Origin: Dokdonella fugitiva
Lineage (GTDB): Bacteria > Pseudomonadota > Gammaproteobacteria > Xanthomonadales > Rhodanobacteraceae
DNA length: 64,000 nucleotides
Reading direction: 5' to 3'
Assembly: GCF_014138265.1 (NCBI RefSeq)
Contig: NZ_JACGXL010000004.1
Coordinates: 124,001-188,000 of the forward strand
Position 1 is the first letter of the stretch. Every line of letters starts with the position of its first letter. Shown here piece after piece: positions 37,448 to 46,922 of this stretch. Position numbers and translations under genes: made by a program. The notes below the pieces were generated by a model. The model was not told where the DNA came from. It saw only the letters and a program-made list of their open reading frames with translations, and did not search any database.

Positions 37448-38025
37448 TGCCGGCCCCCGGTGCGCATCGACATGCCGCCGGACGCACCCTGCGGACGATT
37501 CGGGTCGGGATTGACCGCGCGCAGCGTTCCGAAATGCGCGGTGCGCGGCTGCGCTCCGGCCTGGCCGCCCCACGACACGACGAGATCGACCTGGTAGATG
37601 TCGAACGGCGACATGTCGATCGCTCCGCCGTTGCCTGCCTGCGACGCGGATATCGTCGCCGGCGCCTGGCCGCGAGCCTGGCCTTGCGCGTTCCGCGCGG
37701 GCGCCGGCTGCTGCGGCTGCGGCTCGACCGCGGTCGGATCCACCTGCTTGATGTCGAGCGACCAGCTGTAGACGTCGTCGAAGCGGCCACTGCTGTGTCC
37801 TTCCTCGATCGGCTCGCCGACTCCGACGACGTCGAGTTTCGACTGCGCCCACAACGCGGCCATGGTGTAGTCGGACGACATGCGCGTGTTGCGGATCGCA
37901 GCGGCGAGCACGGACATCAGCACGCCGATCGCGATCGCGAACACGAGGAACGCCGCGATCATCTCGATCAGGCTGAAGCCGCGCATGCGGGCGCGGTCGG
38001 CAGGTTGTCGGCGTGCGTGGGTCAT
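37444..38025 (-). CDS. gspI: Type II secretion minor pseudopilin GspI
   Basis: 193 aa. The prepilin signal is DRARMRG/FSLIEMIAAFLVFAIAI with Glu at +5. It is longer than many GspI proteins (about 120-130 aa) because of a Gln/Ala/Pro-rich insert in the periplasmic part (about residues 98-128; TAVEPQPQQPAPARNAQGQA). The gene ends in an overlap with gspJ. The 56 bases between it and gspH (38026-38081) hold nothing recognisable. Confidence 0.9.
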   Translation of the reverse strand: MTHARRQPADRARMRGFSLIEMIAAFLVFAIAIGVLMSVLAAAIRNTRMSSDYTMAALWAQSKLDVVGVGEPIEEGHSSGRFDDVYSWSLDIKQVDPTAVEPQPQQPAPARNAQGQARGQAPATISASQAGNGGAIDMSPFDIYQVDLVVSWGGQAGAQPRTAHFGTLRAVNPDPNRPQGASGGMSMRTGGRQ

Positions 38026-38081
38026 GGTTCAGATGGACAGCGAGGCCACGCCCGAGTTCGCGCCGATGTCCGCATCGCGCT

Positions 38082-38627
38082 TCATTCGGGCTTCTCGTCG
38101 AGTGCGATCTCGCCGGTCAGCCACGCGACGTTGATGCGCCATTCGCGCTGGCCGAGCAGGACCGAGATGTGGCCGCCGGTCGAGCTGCCGTCGGGGAAGA
38201 AGCGGATGCCGCCGCTGTGCGCGCCGGTCTGCTCGATGTCGGCCGTGGTCAACTGCAGGGTCATGTCCTTCGGCAGCTTCTTCGATCCCTTGCCCGGCGC
38301 GACGTAGGAGTTGTCTTCGAGGTTGAGCACGAGCGCCTGCGACTTGCCCTTCACGATCGCCTGGCCGCGCGTGTAACGCAGCGCCGCGACGAGGTCGCGG
38401 CTCGCCGCGCGCACCTTCGCCGCCTCCAGGCTCTTGGAGAAACCGACGGAGACGATCGTCAGCGCGATCGCGAGCAGCAGGATCACCGCCATCAGCTCGA
38501 TGAGGGTGAAACCGCGGGATCGACGGGATCGGACAGCGAGGATCGAGGATTCGGGAACGCACGGGCGCGACGGAACGGACCGCTCCGCCGAATCCCGAAT
38601 CCCGAACCTCGAATCCCGGCTCCTCAC
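38082..38627 (-). CDS. gspH: Type II secretion minor pseudopilin GspH
   Basis: 181 aa if started at the GTG at 38627, which overlaps the gspG stop (GTGA). The prepilin site is RRSRG/FTLIELMAVILLLAIA with Glu at +5. The leader before it is about 39 residues, far longer than the usual 5-15, and is largely encoded by a GGGATTCGAGGTTCGGGATT-type repeat (SRDSRFGIRDS). No ATG, GTG or TTG lies between the repeat and the cleavage site in this frame, so the long leader appears real. The periplasmic domain ends with INVAWLTGEIALDEKPE. Confidence 0.85.
   Translation of the reverse strand: MRSRDSRFGIRDSAERSVPSRPCVPESSILAVRSRRSRGFTLIELMAVILLLAIALTIVSVGFSKSLEAAKVRAASRDLVAALRYTRGQAIVKGKSQALVLNLEDNSYVAPGKGSKKLPKDMTLQLTTADIEQTGAHSGGIRFFPDGSSTGGHISVLLGQREWRINVAWLTGEIALDEKPE
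38589..38621. repeat. GGGATTCGGGATTCG-type repeat at the gspG/gspH junction
   Basis: CGAATCCCGAATCCCGAAC on the plus strand, followed by CTCGAATCCCGG, forms short tandem units. The same motif is found at 40316-40355. Here it lies inside the 5' end of gspH and is translated. Confidence 0.6.
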
Positions 38628-39052
38628 TGCCAGTTGCCGTAGTCCGCGTTGGCGCCGTCGCCGCCGGCGGTGCCGTCCTTGCCGAGGAACACGATGTCGA
38701 AGTCGCCGTGTTCACCGGGCGCCTTGTACTGATACGTGTGGCCGAACGGGTCCTTGAGGTCCGACGCCTTCGCGTACGGCCCCTGCCAGTTCTGCGCGTT
38801 GCCCGGCTTGGTCACGAGATCCTCGAGGCGAGACGGCGGAGCACCGTTGTCGAGCGCGTACGAATCCACCGAGCCGGAGAGCTTGCCGACGGCGGCCTTG
38901 CCCGCGCCCCATTTGCCCTTGTCGACGTTCTTGCCGACCTGGTTGACGACGATGCCGGCGACGATGCCGATCAGCACGATGACCGCGAGCATCTCGATCA
39001 GGCTGAAGCCGCGCGAACGCGAAATGGTCTTGCGGTGCGATTGCATGTTCAT
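38624..39052 (-). CDS. gspG: Type II secretion major pseudopilin GspG
   Basis: 142 aa. The prepilin site is ISRSRG/FSLIEMLAVIVLIGIVAGI with Glu at +5. The mature protein has the GspG fold with LDNGAPPSRLEDLVTKP, QNWQGPYAKASDLKDPFGHT, and YKAPGEHGDFDIVFLGKDG, which holds the calcium site. GspG polymerises into the pseudopilus that pushes substrates through GspD. It lies between gspF and gspH as in Xanthomonas. Confidence 0.97.
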   Translation of the reverse strand: MNMQSHRKTISRSRGFSLIEMLAVIVLIGIVAGIVVNQVGKNVDKGKWGAGKAAVGKLSGSVDSYALDNGAPPSRLEDLVTKPGNAQNWQGPYAKASDLKDPFGHTYQYKAPGEHGDFDIVFLGKDGTAGGDGANADYGNWQ

Positions 39053-39097
39053 GGTCCGTGTAACCCTCCAGTGGATTCGCGTTGACGATTCGCGGTA

Positions 39098-40315
39098 TCA
39101 GCGCACCGCGCCGGCAATGTTCATGATCGGCATGACGATCGCGAGCATGATCAGCGCGACGATGACCGTCATGACGATCGTCGTCGCCGGCACGAGCGCC
39201 GCGAGCAGGCGGTCGAGCGTGTTCTTCACTTCGACGTCGAACGTGTCGGCGACCTTCATCAGCATGGTGTCGAGCTCGCCCGACTCCTCGCCGACGCTGA
39301 TCATCTGCAGCGCCAGTTTCGGGAAGCGCTTCGATTGGGCGAGCGCGTAGCCGAGCCCGCCGCCGGTCTTGACGTCCTCGGCGGCCGCGCCGACCGATTC
39401 CGCGAGCGCGGTGTTGGTCATCACGTTGCGCGCGACCGACAGGCCCGCGAGCAGCGGCACGCCGTTCTTGAGCAGGGTGCCGAGCGTGCGCGCGACGCGC
39501 GCGGTCTCGACCTTGCGCACGATGTCGCCGACGACGCGCATGCGCAGGAGGCGTTCATCGATCTTCAGGCGCGCGGGCGGGTCGGCCATCTGCCGGCGCA
39601 GCCAGCCGACGGCGAGCACGATCGCGACGAGGATCAGCCACCAGAAGCTCTGCAGCGCGGAGCCGACGCCGAGCACGACGCGGGTGATCAACGGCATCTC
39701 GATGTTCATGTCCTCGAACATCGGCGCGAACTGCGGCACGACGTACACGAGCAGCACCATCAGCGACACCAGCACCATGCCGACGAGGAACGCCGGATAG
39801 ATCATCGCGTTGATCACGCTGCTCTTGAGGTTGGCGCTGCGCTCGAGGTAGTCGGCCAGGCGCGCGAGCGTGTCGTGCAGCGACCCGCCCGCCTCGCCCG
39901 CGCGCACCATGTTCACGTACAGGCGCGAGAAGCTGCCGTGCTCGGCCTCGAGCGCGTCCGACAGCGGCGTGCCGCCGCGCACCTGGTCGCGCACGCGCTC
40001 GAGCATGCGCTTGGCCTTCTCGCTCTCGGGCAGGTCGAGCAGGATCTGCAGCGCGCGATCGAGCGGCTGGCCGGCACCGAGCAGGGTCGCGAGCTGCTGC
40101 GTGAACTGCACGACCTGCGCTTCGCGCAAGGTCGCGCGCTTGAACAGCGCGGCGAACAGGCTCGCCGAGTCGCCGCTGTCGGCTTCGCGCACCTCGAGCG
40201 GGATGTTGCCCGCATCCTGCAGCTTGCCGATCACCTCGTCGCGCGTACCGAGGTCGAACTGCCCCTCGAGCGTTTCGCCGGACGACGTGACGGCCTTGTA
40301 GTAATAGAGGGTCAT
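39098..40315 (-). CDS. gspF: Type II secretion inner-membrane platform protein GspF
   Basis: 405 aa with two GspF domains, about 70-190 (FTQQLATLLGAGQPLDRAL, LYVNMVRAGEAGGSLHDTL) and about 270-395 (ARTLGTLLKNGVPLLAGL, MISVGEESGELDTMLMKVAD), and three membrane segments. It converts GspE motion into pseudopilus growth. The N terminus MTLYYYKAVTSSGETLEGQF is typical of the family. The 115 bases between it and gspE hold repeat sequence. Confidence 0.97.
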   Translation of the reverse strand: MTLYYYKAVTSSGETLEGQFDLGTRDEVIGKLQDAGNIPLEVREADSGDSASLFAALFKRATLREAQVVQFTQQLATLLGAGQPLDRALQILLDLPESEKAKRMLERVRDQVRGGTPLSDALEAEHGSFSRLYVNMVRAGEAGGSLHDTLARLADYLERSANLKSSVINAMIYPAFLVGMVLVSLMVLLVYVVPQFAPMFEDMNIEMPLITRVVLGVGSALQSFWWLILVAIVLAVGWLRRQMADPPARLKIDERLLRMRVVGDIVRKVETARVARTLGTLLKNGVPLLAGLSVARNVMTNTALAESVGAAAEDVKTGGGLGYALAQSKRFPKLALQMISVGEESGELDTMLMKVADTFDVEVKNTLDRLLAALVPATTIVMTVIVALIMLAIVMPIMNIAGAVR

Positions 40316-40430
40316 TGAGCCGGGATTCGGGATTGGAGATTGGGGAGTCGGAAAAGCGAGAAACGGGTCGCCGGATTCGCGGGCGCCGCCTGCGCGAATC
40401 CCGGACCGCGGATATCCAGTCCCGGCCTCA
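40316..40430. repeat. GGGATTCGGGATTGG-type repeat between gspE and gspF
   Basis: The segment starts GAGCCGGGATTCGGGATTGG, continues AGATTGGGGAG, and ends with an inverse unit GCGCGAATCCCGGACC near 40391-40406. The unit matches that at the gspG/gspH junction. It may form a stem in the mRNA and alter gspE/gspF expression ratio; this is inference. Confidence 0.55.
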
Positions 40431-42173
40431 TCAGTTTTCCGACGACGTCACGCGCAGCACTTCCTCGATCGTCGTCTGGCCGTGCAGCGACTTCACCAGG
40501 CCGTCCTCGAACATCGTGCGCATGCCTTCGCTGCGCGCCTGCTGCTCGATGTCGCCCATGCCCGCGTGCTGCATGATCTGGCGACGGATCGAATCGCTCA
40601 TGACGAGGAATTCCATGATCGTCGTGCGGCCGAAGTAGCCGGTCGGATTGGTCACCGACGCACCGGGCTTGTACAGGCGGATCGGGCGGTCGTCGGTGAA
40701 GCGCTCGAGTTCGTATTCGCGGATCACCTCGGGCATCGCCTCGTACGGCTGCGCGTTCGGCAGGTCGAGCCGCCGCACGAGTCGCTGCGCGAGGATGCCG
40801 TTGACCGTGGACGTGAGCAGGTAGTCCTCCACGCCCATGTCGAGCATGCGCGTGATGCCGCCGGCGGCGTTGTTGGTGTGCAGGGTCGACAGCACGAGGT
40901 GGCCGGTCAGCGCGGACTGGATCGCGATGCGCGCGGTCTCGAGGTCGCGCATTTCGCCGATCATGATGATGTCCGGATCCTGGCGCACGATCGAACGCAG
41001 CGCGTGCGAGAAGTCGAGGCCGATCTGCGGCTTGGCCTGGATCTGGTTGATGCCTTCGATCTGGTACTCGACCGGGTCCTCGACCGTGATGATCTTGACG
41101 TCGGGCGTGTTGAGCTTGGACAGCGCCGTGTACAGCGTGGTCGTCTTGCCCGAGCCGGTCGGGCCGGTCACCAGCATGATGCCGTGCGGCAGTTCCAGCA
41201 CGTTGAGGAACTTCTGCAGGAACTGGTCGGTGAAGCCGAGCGTGTGGAAATCGAACACGACCGCCTCGCGGTCGAGGATACGCATGACCACCGATTCGCC
41301 GTGCGCGGTCGGCACGGTCGACACGCGCAGGTCGAGTTCCTTGCCCTGCACGCGGATCATGATGCGGCCGTCCTGCGGCAGGCGACGCTCGGCGATGTTG
41401 AGCTTCGCCATGATCTTGATGCGCGAGATCACCGCCGCGGTCGACGCCGCCGGCGGCGACTCGACTTCGTGCAGCACGCCGTCGATGCGATAGCGCACCT
41501 TGAGGCGGTTCTCGAACGGTTCGACGTGGATGTCCGACGCGCGCTGTTCGACCGCGCGCTGGATGATCAGGTTGACGAGGCGGATGACCGGCGCTTCCGA
41601 AGCGAGGTCGCGCAGGTGTTCGATGTCGTCTTCGCTGCGATTGTTCTCGTCGGTGAGGTTCTCGACGATCGTGCCCATCGCCGAGCGGCCGGAACCGTAG
41701 TAGCGCTCGATGAGGTCGTCGATCTCGCTGCGCAGGCCGATGTTGAGCTTGACCTCGCGACCGGTGGCGAGCTTGAGCGCCTGCAGCGGGAACGCGTCGG
41801 CCGGATCGGCGACGAGCAGGGTCACGTCGCTTTCGGTTTCCGCGATCGGGCAGACATGGTGGTGCTTGAGGAAGCGCACCGAAGCCTGCACGTTCGCCGG
41901 CGGCGCTTCGGGGAATTCCTTCGCCGAGAGCAGCGGCAGCTTGAGCAGCTCGGACACCGCGTCCGCCATCTCGCGCTCGGACACGAGGCCGAGCCGCGTC
42001 AGCAGCGACACGAGGCTGCCGGCGGCGGGATCCTCTTCGTGCAGGCGTCGGCCGCGCGCGAGATCGGTTTCCTTGAGGCGGCCGCGCGCCACCAGGAACT
42101 GGCAGATGCGCTCGTCGAGGCTGGCCTCGGTCGCCGTGGCGACGGCATGTTCTATCGGTGCGACGGCGGCCAT
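40431..42173 (-). CDS. gspE: Type II secretion ATPase GspE (XpsE-like)
   Basis: 580 aa. The ATG at 42173 (MAAVAPIEHAV) was preferred because AGGAAA lies just upstream; an ATG at 42209 is possible. Residues about 15-160 are the N1/N2 domains that bind GspL. The ATPase core has GPTGSGKTTTLY (337-347), the Asp box VEDPVEYQ, Walker B DPDIIMIGEMRD and the His box GHLVLSTLHTN. The four-Cys zinc motif seen after the His box in many GspE proteins is missing: only Cys25 and Cys108 exist. First gene of the operon; a GGAACAATGCC stretch lies upstream. Confidence 0.95.
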   Translation of the reverse strand: MAAVAPIEHAVATATEASLDERICQFLVARGRLKETDLARGRRLHEEDPAAGSLVSLLTRLGLVSEREMADAVSELLKLPLLSAKEFPEAPPANVQASVRFLKHHHVCPIAETESDVTLLVADPADAFPLQALKLATGREVKLNIGLRSEIDDLIERYYGSGRSAMGTIVENLTDENNRSEDDIEHLRDLASEAPVIRLVNLIIQRAVEQRASDIHVEPFENRLKVRYRIDGVLHEVESPPAASTAAVISRIKIMAKLNIAERRLPQDGRIMIRVQGKELDLRVSTVPTAHGESVVMRILDREAVVFDFHTLGFTDQFLQKFLNVLELPHGIMLVTGPTGSGKTTTLYTALSKLNTPDVKIITVEDPVEYQIEGINQIQAKPQIGLDFSHALRSIVRQDPDIIMIGEMRDLETARIAIQSALTGHLVLSTLHTNNAAGGITRMLDMGVEDYLLTSTVNGILAQRLVRRLDLPNAQPYEAMPEVIREYELERFTDDRPIRLYKPGASVTNPTGYFGRTTIMEFLVMSDSIRRQIMQHAGMGDIEQQARSEGMRTMFEDGLVKSLHGQTTIEEVLRVTSSEN

Positions 42174-42275
42174 GGTTTCCTGAACGCGAAAGTCGGACGG
42201 GGGCGGCATTGTTCCATATCCGGCGCCCTCGTCGGGACCAGCCGGGGGATGCGGGGCCATCGCCCTCGTGCCTAC

Positions 42276-42923
42276 TCAGACCCTGCCACGGTCCCGGGGT
42301 TCCCCGCCCCGCCCGACGAGCGTCTCGATGAAGGCACGGTTCAAGCCGATCCACAGCGCGACCGGCACGATCGCCGGCAGCACGAGCGTGGCGAACTGGT
42401 AGGCCAGCGCGATCGCGTTCGCGTCTAGCCCGGCCTGTGCGATCGCAGCCGCACCGCTCGGGCCGGCGTCGAAGGCGAGCGTCTTGAGGCTCTCGGCGAC
42501 GATGCCGAACGCCTGGCCGAGCCAGATCACGGCGAGGGCGAACGCGAACTGCAGCGCACGCCGGCCCGTCGACAGTGGCGTCGCCATCGCCAGTCCACCG
42601 AACAACGGCAGCGACCAGGCGTACACCATCGGGTTCAGCGTCGGCTCGAGCACGCCCATGCCGCCCTGCACGCTCACCGTCACGCGCGTGCCGAGGCTGA
42701 CCAGGTAACCCGCGCGCTCGACCACGCGGCCGCTCGCGTCGAGCAGTTCACCGCCGAGGCGCACGCTCTCGAACAACGCGCCCCAATGGCCGAGCAGCAC
42801 CTGCTTGGCGATCAGCATCGCCGGCCACACCCACAGCGGCGCCGCCCAGAACCAGGCCACGAACGCGAGCGGCAACCACAGCACCGCTTTCAGGCCGAAC
42901 TCGCGGATCGGCGAAAGCGCCAC
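42276..42923 (-). CDS. Small inner-membrane protein, function unknown
   Basis: 215 aa from a GTG at 42923, three bases after the purL stop. It has three or four hydrophobic segments: WLPLAFVAWFWAAPLWVWPA near the N terminus, AWSLPLFGGLAMAT and ALQFAFALAVIWLGQAFGI centrally, and LVLPAIVPVALWIGL near the end. A hydrophilic section between the first two (ESVRLGGELLDASGRVVERA) is probably periplasmic. The outline recalls exosortase-H-associated membrane proteins, but no exosortase gene is present here and I am not confident of that family. Cotranscription with purL is likely. Confidence 0.6.
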   Translation of the reverse strand: MALSPIREFGLKAVLWLPLAFVAWFWAAPLWVWPAMLIAKQVLLGHWGALFESVRLGGELLDASGRVVERAGYLVSLGTRVTVSVQGGMGVLEPTLNPMVYAWSLPLFGGLAMATPLSTGRRALQFAFALAVIWLGQAFGIVAESLKTLAFDAGPSGAAAIAQAGLDANAIALAYQFATLVLPAIVPVALWIGLNRAFIETLVGRGGEPRDRGRV

Positions 42924-42926
42924 GGT

Positions 42927-45900
42927 TCAGCCGGCCCAGACGCGCGCGTTGCGGAACATGCGCATCCACGGCGAATCCTCGCCCCACTCGCGCGGCCGCC
43001 ACGACAGCTGAACGCTGCGCACGACGCGTTCCGGGTGCGGCATGAGGATCGTCGCGCGCCCATCCGCCGCGGTGAAACCGGTATTGCCGCCGGCCGAGCC
43101 GTTGGAGTTGAGCGGGAAACGCTCGGTCGCCTTGCCGTGGTTGTCGACGAAGCGCGCGGCCGCGAGTGCGCGCGCGACGTCGGCGGGATCGTCGTAGCGC
43201 GTATGGCCTTCGCCGTGCGCGACCGCCACCGGTATGCGCGAACCCGCCATGCCGGCGAAGAAGATCGACGGCGAGTCGAGCACTTCGAGCGTGACCAGGC
43301 GCGCTTCGTACTGCTCGCTCGCGTTGCGCACGAACCGCGGCCAGTGCGTCGCGCCGGGGATGATCGCCTTGAGGTTGGCGAGCATCTGGCAGCCGTTGCA
43401 GACGCCGAGCGCGAACTTCGAGGGATCGGCGAAGAACGCCGCGAACGCGTCGCGCAGGCGCGCGTTGTAGAGGATCGACGCGGCCCAGCCGCGGCCCGCG
43501 CCGAGCACGTCGCCGTAGCTGAAGCCGCCGCACGCGGCGAAGCCGCGGAAGTCGGCGAGCGCGCGCCGCCCGCTCGCGAGGTCGCTCATGTGCACGTCGA
43601 CGGCGTCGAAGCCCGCGCGCGTGAACGCGGCGGCCATCTCGACCTGGCCGTTGACGCCTTGCTCGCGCAGGATCGCCACGCGCGGGCGGGCGCCCCGCGC
43701 GATGTACGGTGCGGCGACGTCCTCGGCCGGGTCGAAGCCCAGCTTCGGCGTGATGCCGGGATCGCATTCGTCGATGCGCCATTCGAGTTCGGCGTCGGCG
43801 CTGGCCGGGTTGTCGCGCAGGCGCTGCATCGCGTGGCTCGTCTCCGACCACGCGCGCATGAGTTCGCGCCACTCGAACTTGGCGAGCGTTTCACCTTCGA
43901 GTTCGAGGCGCACGCGCGGCTTCGCGCTCGGCGCACCGACATGGTGGGCGAGCGCGGCGACGCCGTGCGCGGCGAGGATCGTACGGAACGCGTCGCGATC
44001 CGCGCTGCGGATCTGCACGAGCGCGCCGAGCTCCTCGCTGAACAGCGCGGCGACCACGCTGTCGCCCCAGCCGTCGAGGCGCAGGTCGAGGCCGCAGCGT
44101 CCGGCGAACGCCATCTCGAGCAGCGCGACGATCGCGCCGCCGTCGCTGCGATCGTGATAGGCGAGCAGCAGGCCGTCGTGGTTGGCCTGCTGGAGCGCCG
44201 CGAAGAACGCCTTGAAGCGCTGCGCGTCGTCGAGGTCGGGCGGCGCGCCGCCGCCACGATTGAAGGCCTGCAGCAGGCTGCTGCCGCCGAGGCGGTTGAG
44301 CCCGGCGCCGAGGTCGAGCAGCCACAGCTCGGTCTCGCCCGCATCGAGGCGCAGCTGCGGCGTGAGCGCCTGGCGCACGTCGCGCGTGCGCGCGAACGCG
44401 CTCACGATCAGCGACACCGGCGACACCGTGGTCTGCTGGCTCGTGCCGTCCTGCCAGCGCGTCTGCATCGACAGCGAATCCTTGCCGACCGGGATCGACA
44501 CGCCGAGCGCGGGACACAGTTCCTCGCCGACCGCGTGCACCGCGTCGTACAACGCGGCATCTTCGCCGTCGTGGCCGACGGCGGCCATCCAGTTCGCCGA
44601 CAGGCGTACTTCGTCGAGCCTGACGTCGGCCGCGGCGAGGTTCGTCAACGCCTCGCCGACCGCCATGCGCGCACTCGCGGCCGCGTCGAGCAGCGCGAGC
44701 GGCGTGCGCTCGCCCATCGCCATCGCCTCGCCGGCGTAGCCGTCGAAATCGGCGAGCGTGACCGCGCAGTCGGCGACCGGCACCTGCCACGGACCGACCA
44801 TAGGGTCGCGCGAGCAGAGCCCGCCGACGGTGCGGTCGCCGATCGTGACGAGGAATGACTTGCTGCCGACCGCGGGCAGGCGCAGCACGCGCGCGACGGC
44901 GTCGGCGAGCGAGATGCCCTCGACGTCGGGCACGACGTCGATGCGTGGTACGCGACGGCGCGCGTCGCGCTGCATGCGCGGCGGCTTGCCGAACAGCACG
45001 TCGAGCGGCAGGTCGATCGGCTCGCCGCCGAGCAGGCGGTCGCTCATGCACAGGCGGCGTTCCGCGGTCGCGCGGCCGACCACCGCGAACGGGCAGCGTT
45101 CGCGCGCACAGATCGCCTCGAACGCGGCGAGATCGGCCGGGCGCACGCCGAGCACGTAGCGCTCCTGCGATTCGTTGCACCAGATCTGCATCGGCGACAG
45201 CTGCGGATCGTCGCTCGGGATGTCGCGCAGTTCGATGCGCCCGCCGACGCCCGAGTCGTTGAGGATTTCCGGGATCGCGTTCGACAGGCCGCCCGCGCCG
45301 ACGTCGTGGATCGAGACGATCGGATTCGCGTCGCCGCGCGCCCAGCACGCGTCGATGACTTCCTGGCAGCGCCGCTGCATCTCCGGGTTGTCGCGCTGCA
45401 CCGAGGCGAAGTCGAGCTGCTCGGAGCTCGACCCGGCGGCGACTGACGAGGCCGCACCGCCGCCGAGGCCGATCAGCATCGCCGGCCCGCCGAGCACGAT
45501 CACCGCGTCGCCGTCCTGCAAGGTGCGCTTGTCGACGTGCGGCGCGCGCAGGTTGGCGAGGCCGCCGGCGATCATGATCGGTTTGTCGTAGCCGCGGCGC
45601 AGGCCCGGGGTGCCGCCGTCCTGCTCGAACGCGCGGAAGTAGCCGCCGAGGCACGGCCGGCCGAATTCGTTGTTGAACGCGGCGCCGCCGAGCGGGCCGT
45701 CGCGCATGATCTCGAATGCGCTCGCGAAGCGCGGCGGCAGCGGTCGCTCGCGTTCCCACGGCCGCGCGAGGCCGGGGATGCGCAGGTCCGAGACGCTGAA
45801 GCCGACCAGGCCGGCCTTCGGCTTGCCGCCGCGCCCGGTCGCGCCTTCGTCGCGGATCTCGCCGCCCGAACCGGTCGACGCGCCGGGATACGGCGAGATC

Positions 45901-46784
45901 GCGGTCGGATGGTTGTGGGTCTCGACCTTGATCGCGTACGGCACGTCTTCCGCGTGCGCGCGGAACACGCCGTCGGCGGGATCGGCGAAGAAGCGGCGCG
46001 CGGGATTGCCTTCGATCACCGCCGCGTTGTCGTGGTAGGCCGACAGCGTGTGGGCGGGCGACTGCTGGTGCGTGTTCTTGATCATCGCGAACAGCGACTT
46101 CGCCTGCGCGAGGCCGTCGAGCGTGAACGACGCATTGAACACCTTGTGGCGGCAGTGCTCGGAGTTCGCCTGCGCGAACATCATGAGTTCCGCATCGGAC
46201 GGGTCGCGGCCGAGTTCGCGATAGCGCTCGCCGAGATAGGCGATCTCGTCGGCGGCGAGGGCGAGGCCGAGGCGCGCATTGGCAGCCTCCAGCGCGGCCT
46301 GTGCGTCGGCGCCGAGCACGACGCGCGCGAGCGGCTGCGCGGCACCCGCATCGAACGCATGCGCGGCATCGTCGAGCGTGTCGACGACCGATTGCGTCAT
46401 CGGGTCGTGCAGGACGCGCGCGAGGCGCTCCCAGGCTTCGCTGCCGCGCGCGGGCGCGCCGTCGAGGTCGAACGCGAGACCGCGCTCGATGCGCCGGACC
46501 GGGAAGCCGCAACCGACGAGGATGTCGGTCGCCTTGCTCGACCACGGCGAGCGCGTGCCGAGGCGCGGCACGACCCACAGCGACGCCGCGCGCGCAGGCT
46601 GCGCGTCCGCCTCGATGACCTCGCACAGGGTCGGCAGGTCGAGCCCGGCGTCCGGCTCGGCGGCGACGAAGTAGACGTGCCGCGTCGCGCGTACGCGCGC
46701 GCCGGCTACCTGGCGGGCGAGATCGGCGTTGAGGCGGTCGATGCGGAACGGGGAAAGCGCGGGCAGGCCGTCGAGGGCGATCAT
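42927..46784 (-). CDS. purL: Phosphoribosylformylglycinamidine synthase (large, single-chain PurL)
   Basis: PurL converts FGAR, glutamine and ATP to FGAM in purine synthesis. The ATG at 46784 gives 1285 aa, the normal size for the single-chain form. Domains in order: PurS-like N-domain (1 to about 140), linker, two AIRS-like halves (about 200-960; [19 protein letters not shown]-like block and [17 protein letters not shown]), and a C-terminal class I amidotransferase (about 1030-1285) with nucleophile Cys in [11 protein letters not shown] and the final His and Glu in [18 protein letters not shown] -10-like TACAAT lies about 30 bases upstream. Confidence 0.98.
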   Translation of the reverse strand: MIALDGLPALSPFRIDRLNADLARQVAGARVRATRHVYFVAAEPDAGLDLPTLCEVIEADAQPARAASLWVVPRLGTRSPWSSKATDILVGCGFPVRRIERGLAFDLDGAPARGSEAWERLARVLHDPMTQSVVDTLDDAAHAFDAGAAQPLARVVLGADAQAALEAANARLGLALAADEIAYLGERYRELGRDPSDAELMMFAQANSEHCRHKVFNASFTLDGLAQAKSLFAMIKNTHQQSPAHTLSAYHDNAAVIEGNPARRFFADPADGVFRAHAEDVPYAIKVETHNHPTAISPYPGASTGSGGEIRDEGATGRGGKPKAGLVGFSVSDLRIPGLARPWERERPLPPRFASAFEIMRDGPLGGAAFNNEFGRPCLGGYFRAFEQDGGTPGLRRGYDKPIMIAGGLANLRAPHVDKRTLQDGDAVIVLGGPAMLIGLGGGAASSVAAGSSSEQLDFASVQRDNPEMQRRCQEVIDACWARGDANPIVSIHDVGAGGLSNAIPEILNDSGVGGRIELRDIPSDDPQLSPMQIWCNESQERYVLGVRPADLAAFEAICARERCPFAVVGRATAERRLCMSDRLLGGEPIDLPLDVLFGKPPRMQRDARRRVPRIDVVPDVEGISLADAVARVLRLPAVGSKSFLVTIGDRTVGGLCSRDPMVGPWQVPVADCAVTLADFDGYAGEAMAMGERTPLALLDAAASARMAVGEALTNLAAADVRLDEVRLSANWMAAVGHDGEDAALYDAVHAVGEELCPALGVSIPVGKDSLSMQTRWQDGTSQQTTVSPVSLIVSAFARTRDVRQALTPQLRLDAGETELWLLDLGAGLNRLGGSSLLQAFNRGGGAPPDLDDAQRFKAFFAALQQANHDGLLLAYHDRSDGGAIVALLEMAFAGRCGLDLRLDGWGDSVVAALFSEELGALVQIRSADRDAFRTILAAHGVAALAHHVGAPSAKPRVRLELEGETLAKFEWRELMRAWSETSHAMQRLRDNPASADAELEWRIDECDPGITPKLGFDPAEDVAAPYIARGARPRVAILREQGVNGQVEMAAAFTRAGFDAVDVHMSDLASGRRALADFRGFAACGGFSYGDVLGAGRGWAASILYNARLRDAFAAFFADPSKFALGVCNGCQMLANLKAIIPGATHWPRFVRNASEQYEARLVTLEVLDSPSIFFAGMAGSRIPVAVAHGEGHTRYDDPADVARALAAARFVDNHGKATERFPLNSNGSAGGNTGFTAADGRATILMPHPERVVRSVQLSWRPREWGEDSPWMRMFRNARVWAG

Positions 46785-46811
46785 GGCGCAGGCGGCGATG
46801 GGGAGCCGCTC

Positions 46812-46817
46812 ATTGTA
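46812..46817 (-). promoter_or_regulatory. -10-like element upstream of purL
   Basis: Minus-strand CGGCTACAATGAGC holds TACAAT (5 of 6) about 28 bases before the purL ATG. No clear -35; no palindrome matching a PurR operator was recognised. Confidence 0.4.
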
Positions 46818-46859
46818 GCCGATGCGGCCTTGGGCCGATGTAGGCGGCCCCTGAACGGC

Positions 46860-46883
46860 GACGCCCGGCCAGGGCCGGGCGTC
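46860..46883 (-). terminator. Hairpin downstream of dsbC (copy 1)
   Basis: GACGCCCGGC and GCCGGGCGTC form a perfect 10-bp stem with a 4-base loop, about 40 bases past the dsbC stop and ahead of purL. It lacks a T-run. Terminator role inferred from position. Confidence 0.5.
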
Positions 46884-46922
46884 GTCATTACGATCCCCCG
46901 CGGGCGCTGGCGCGCCCACGGC

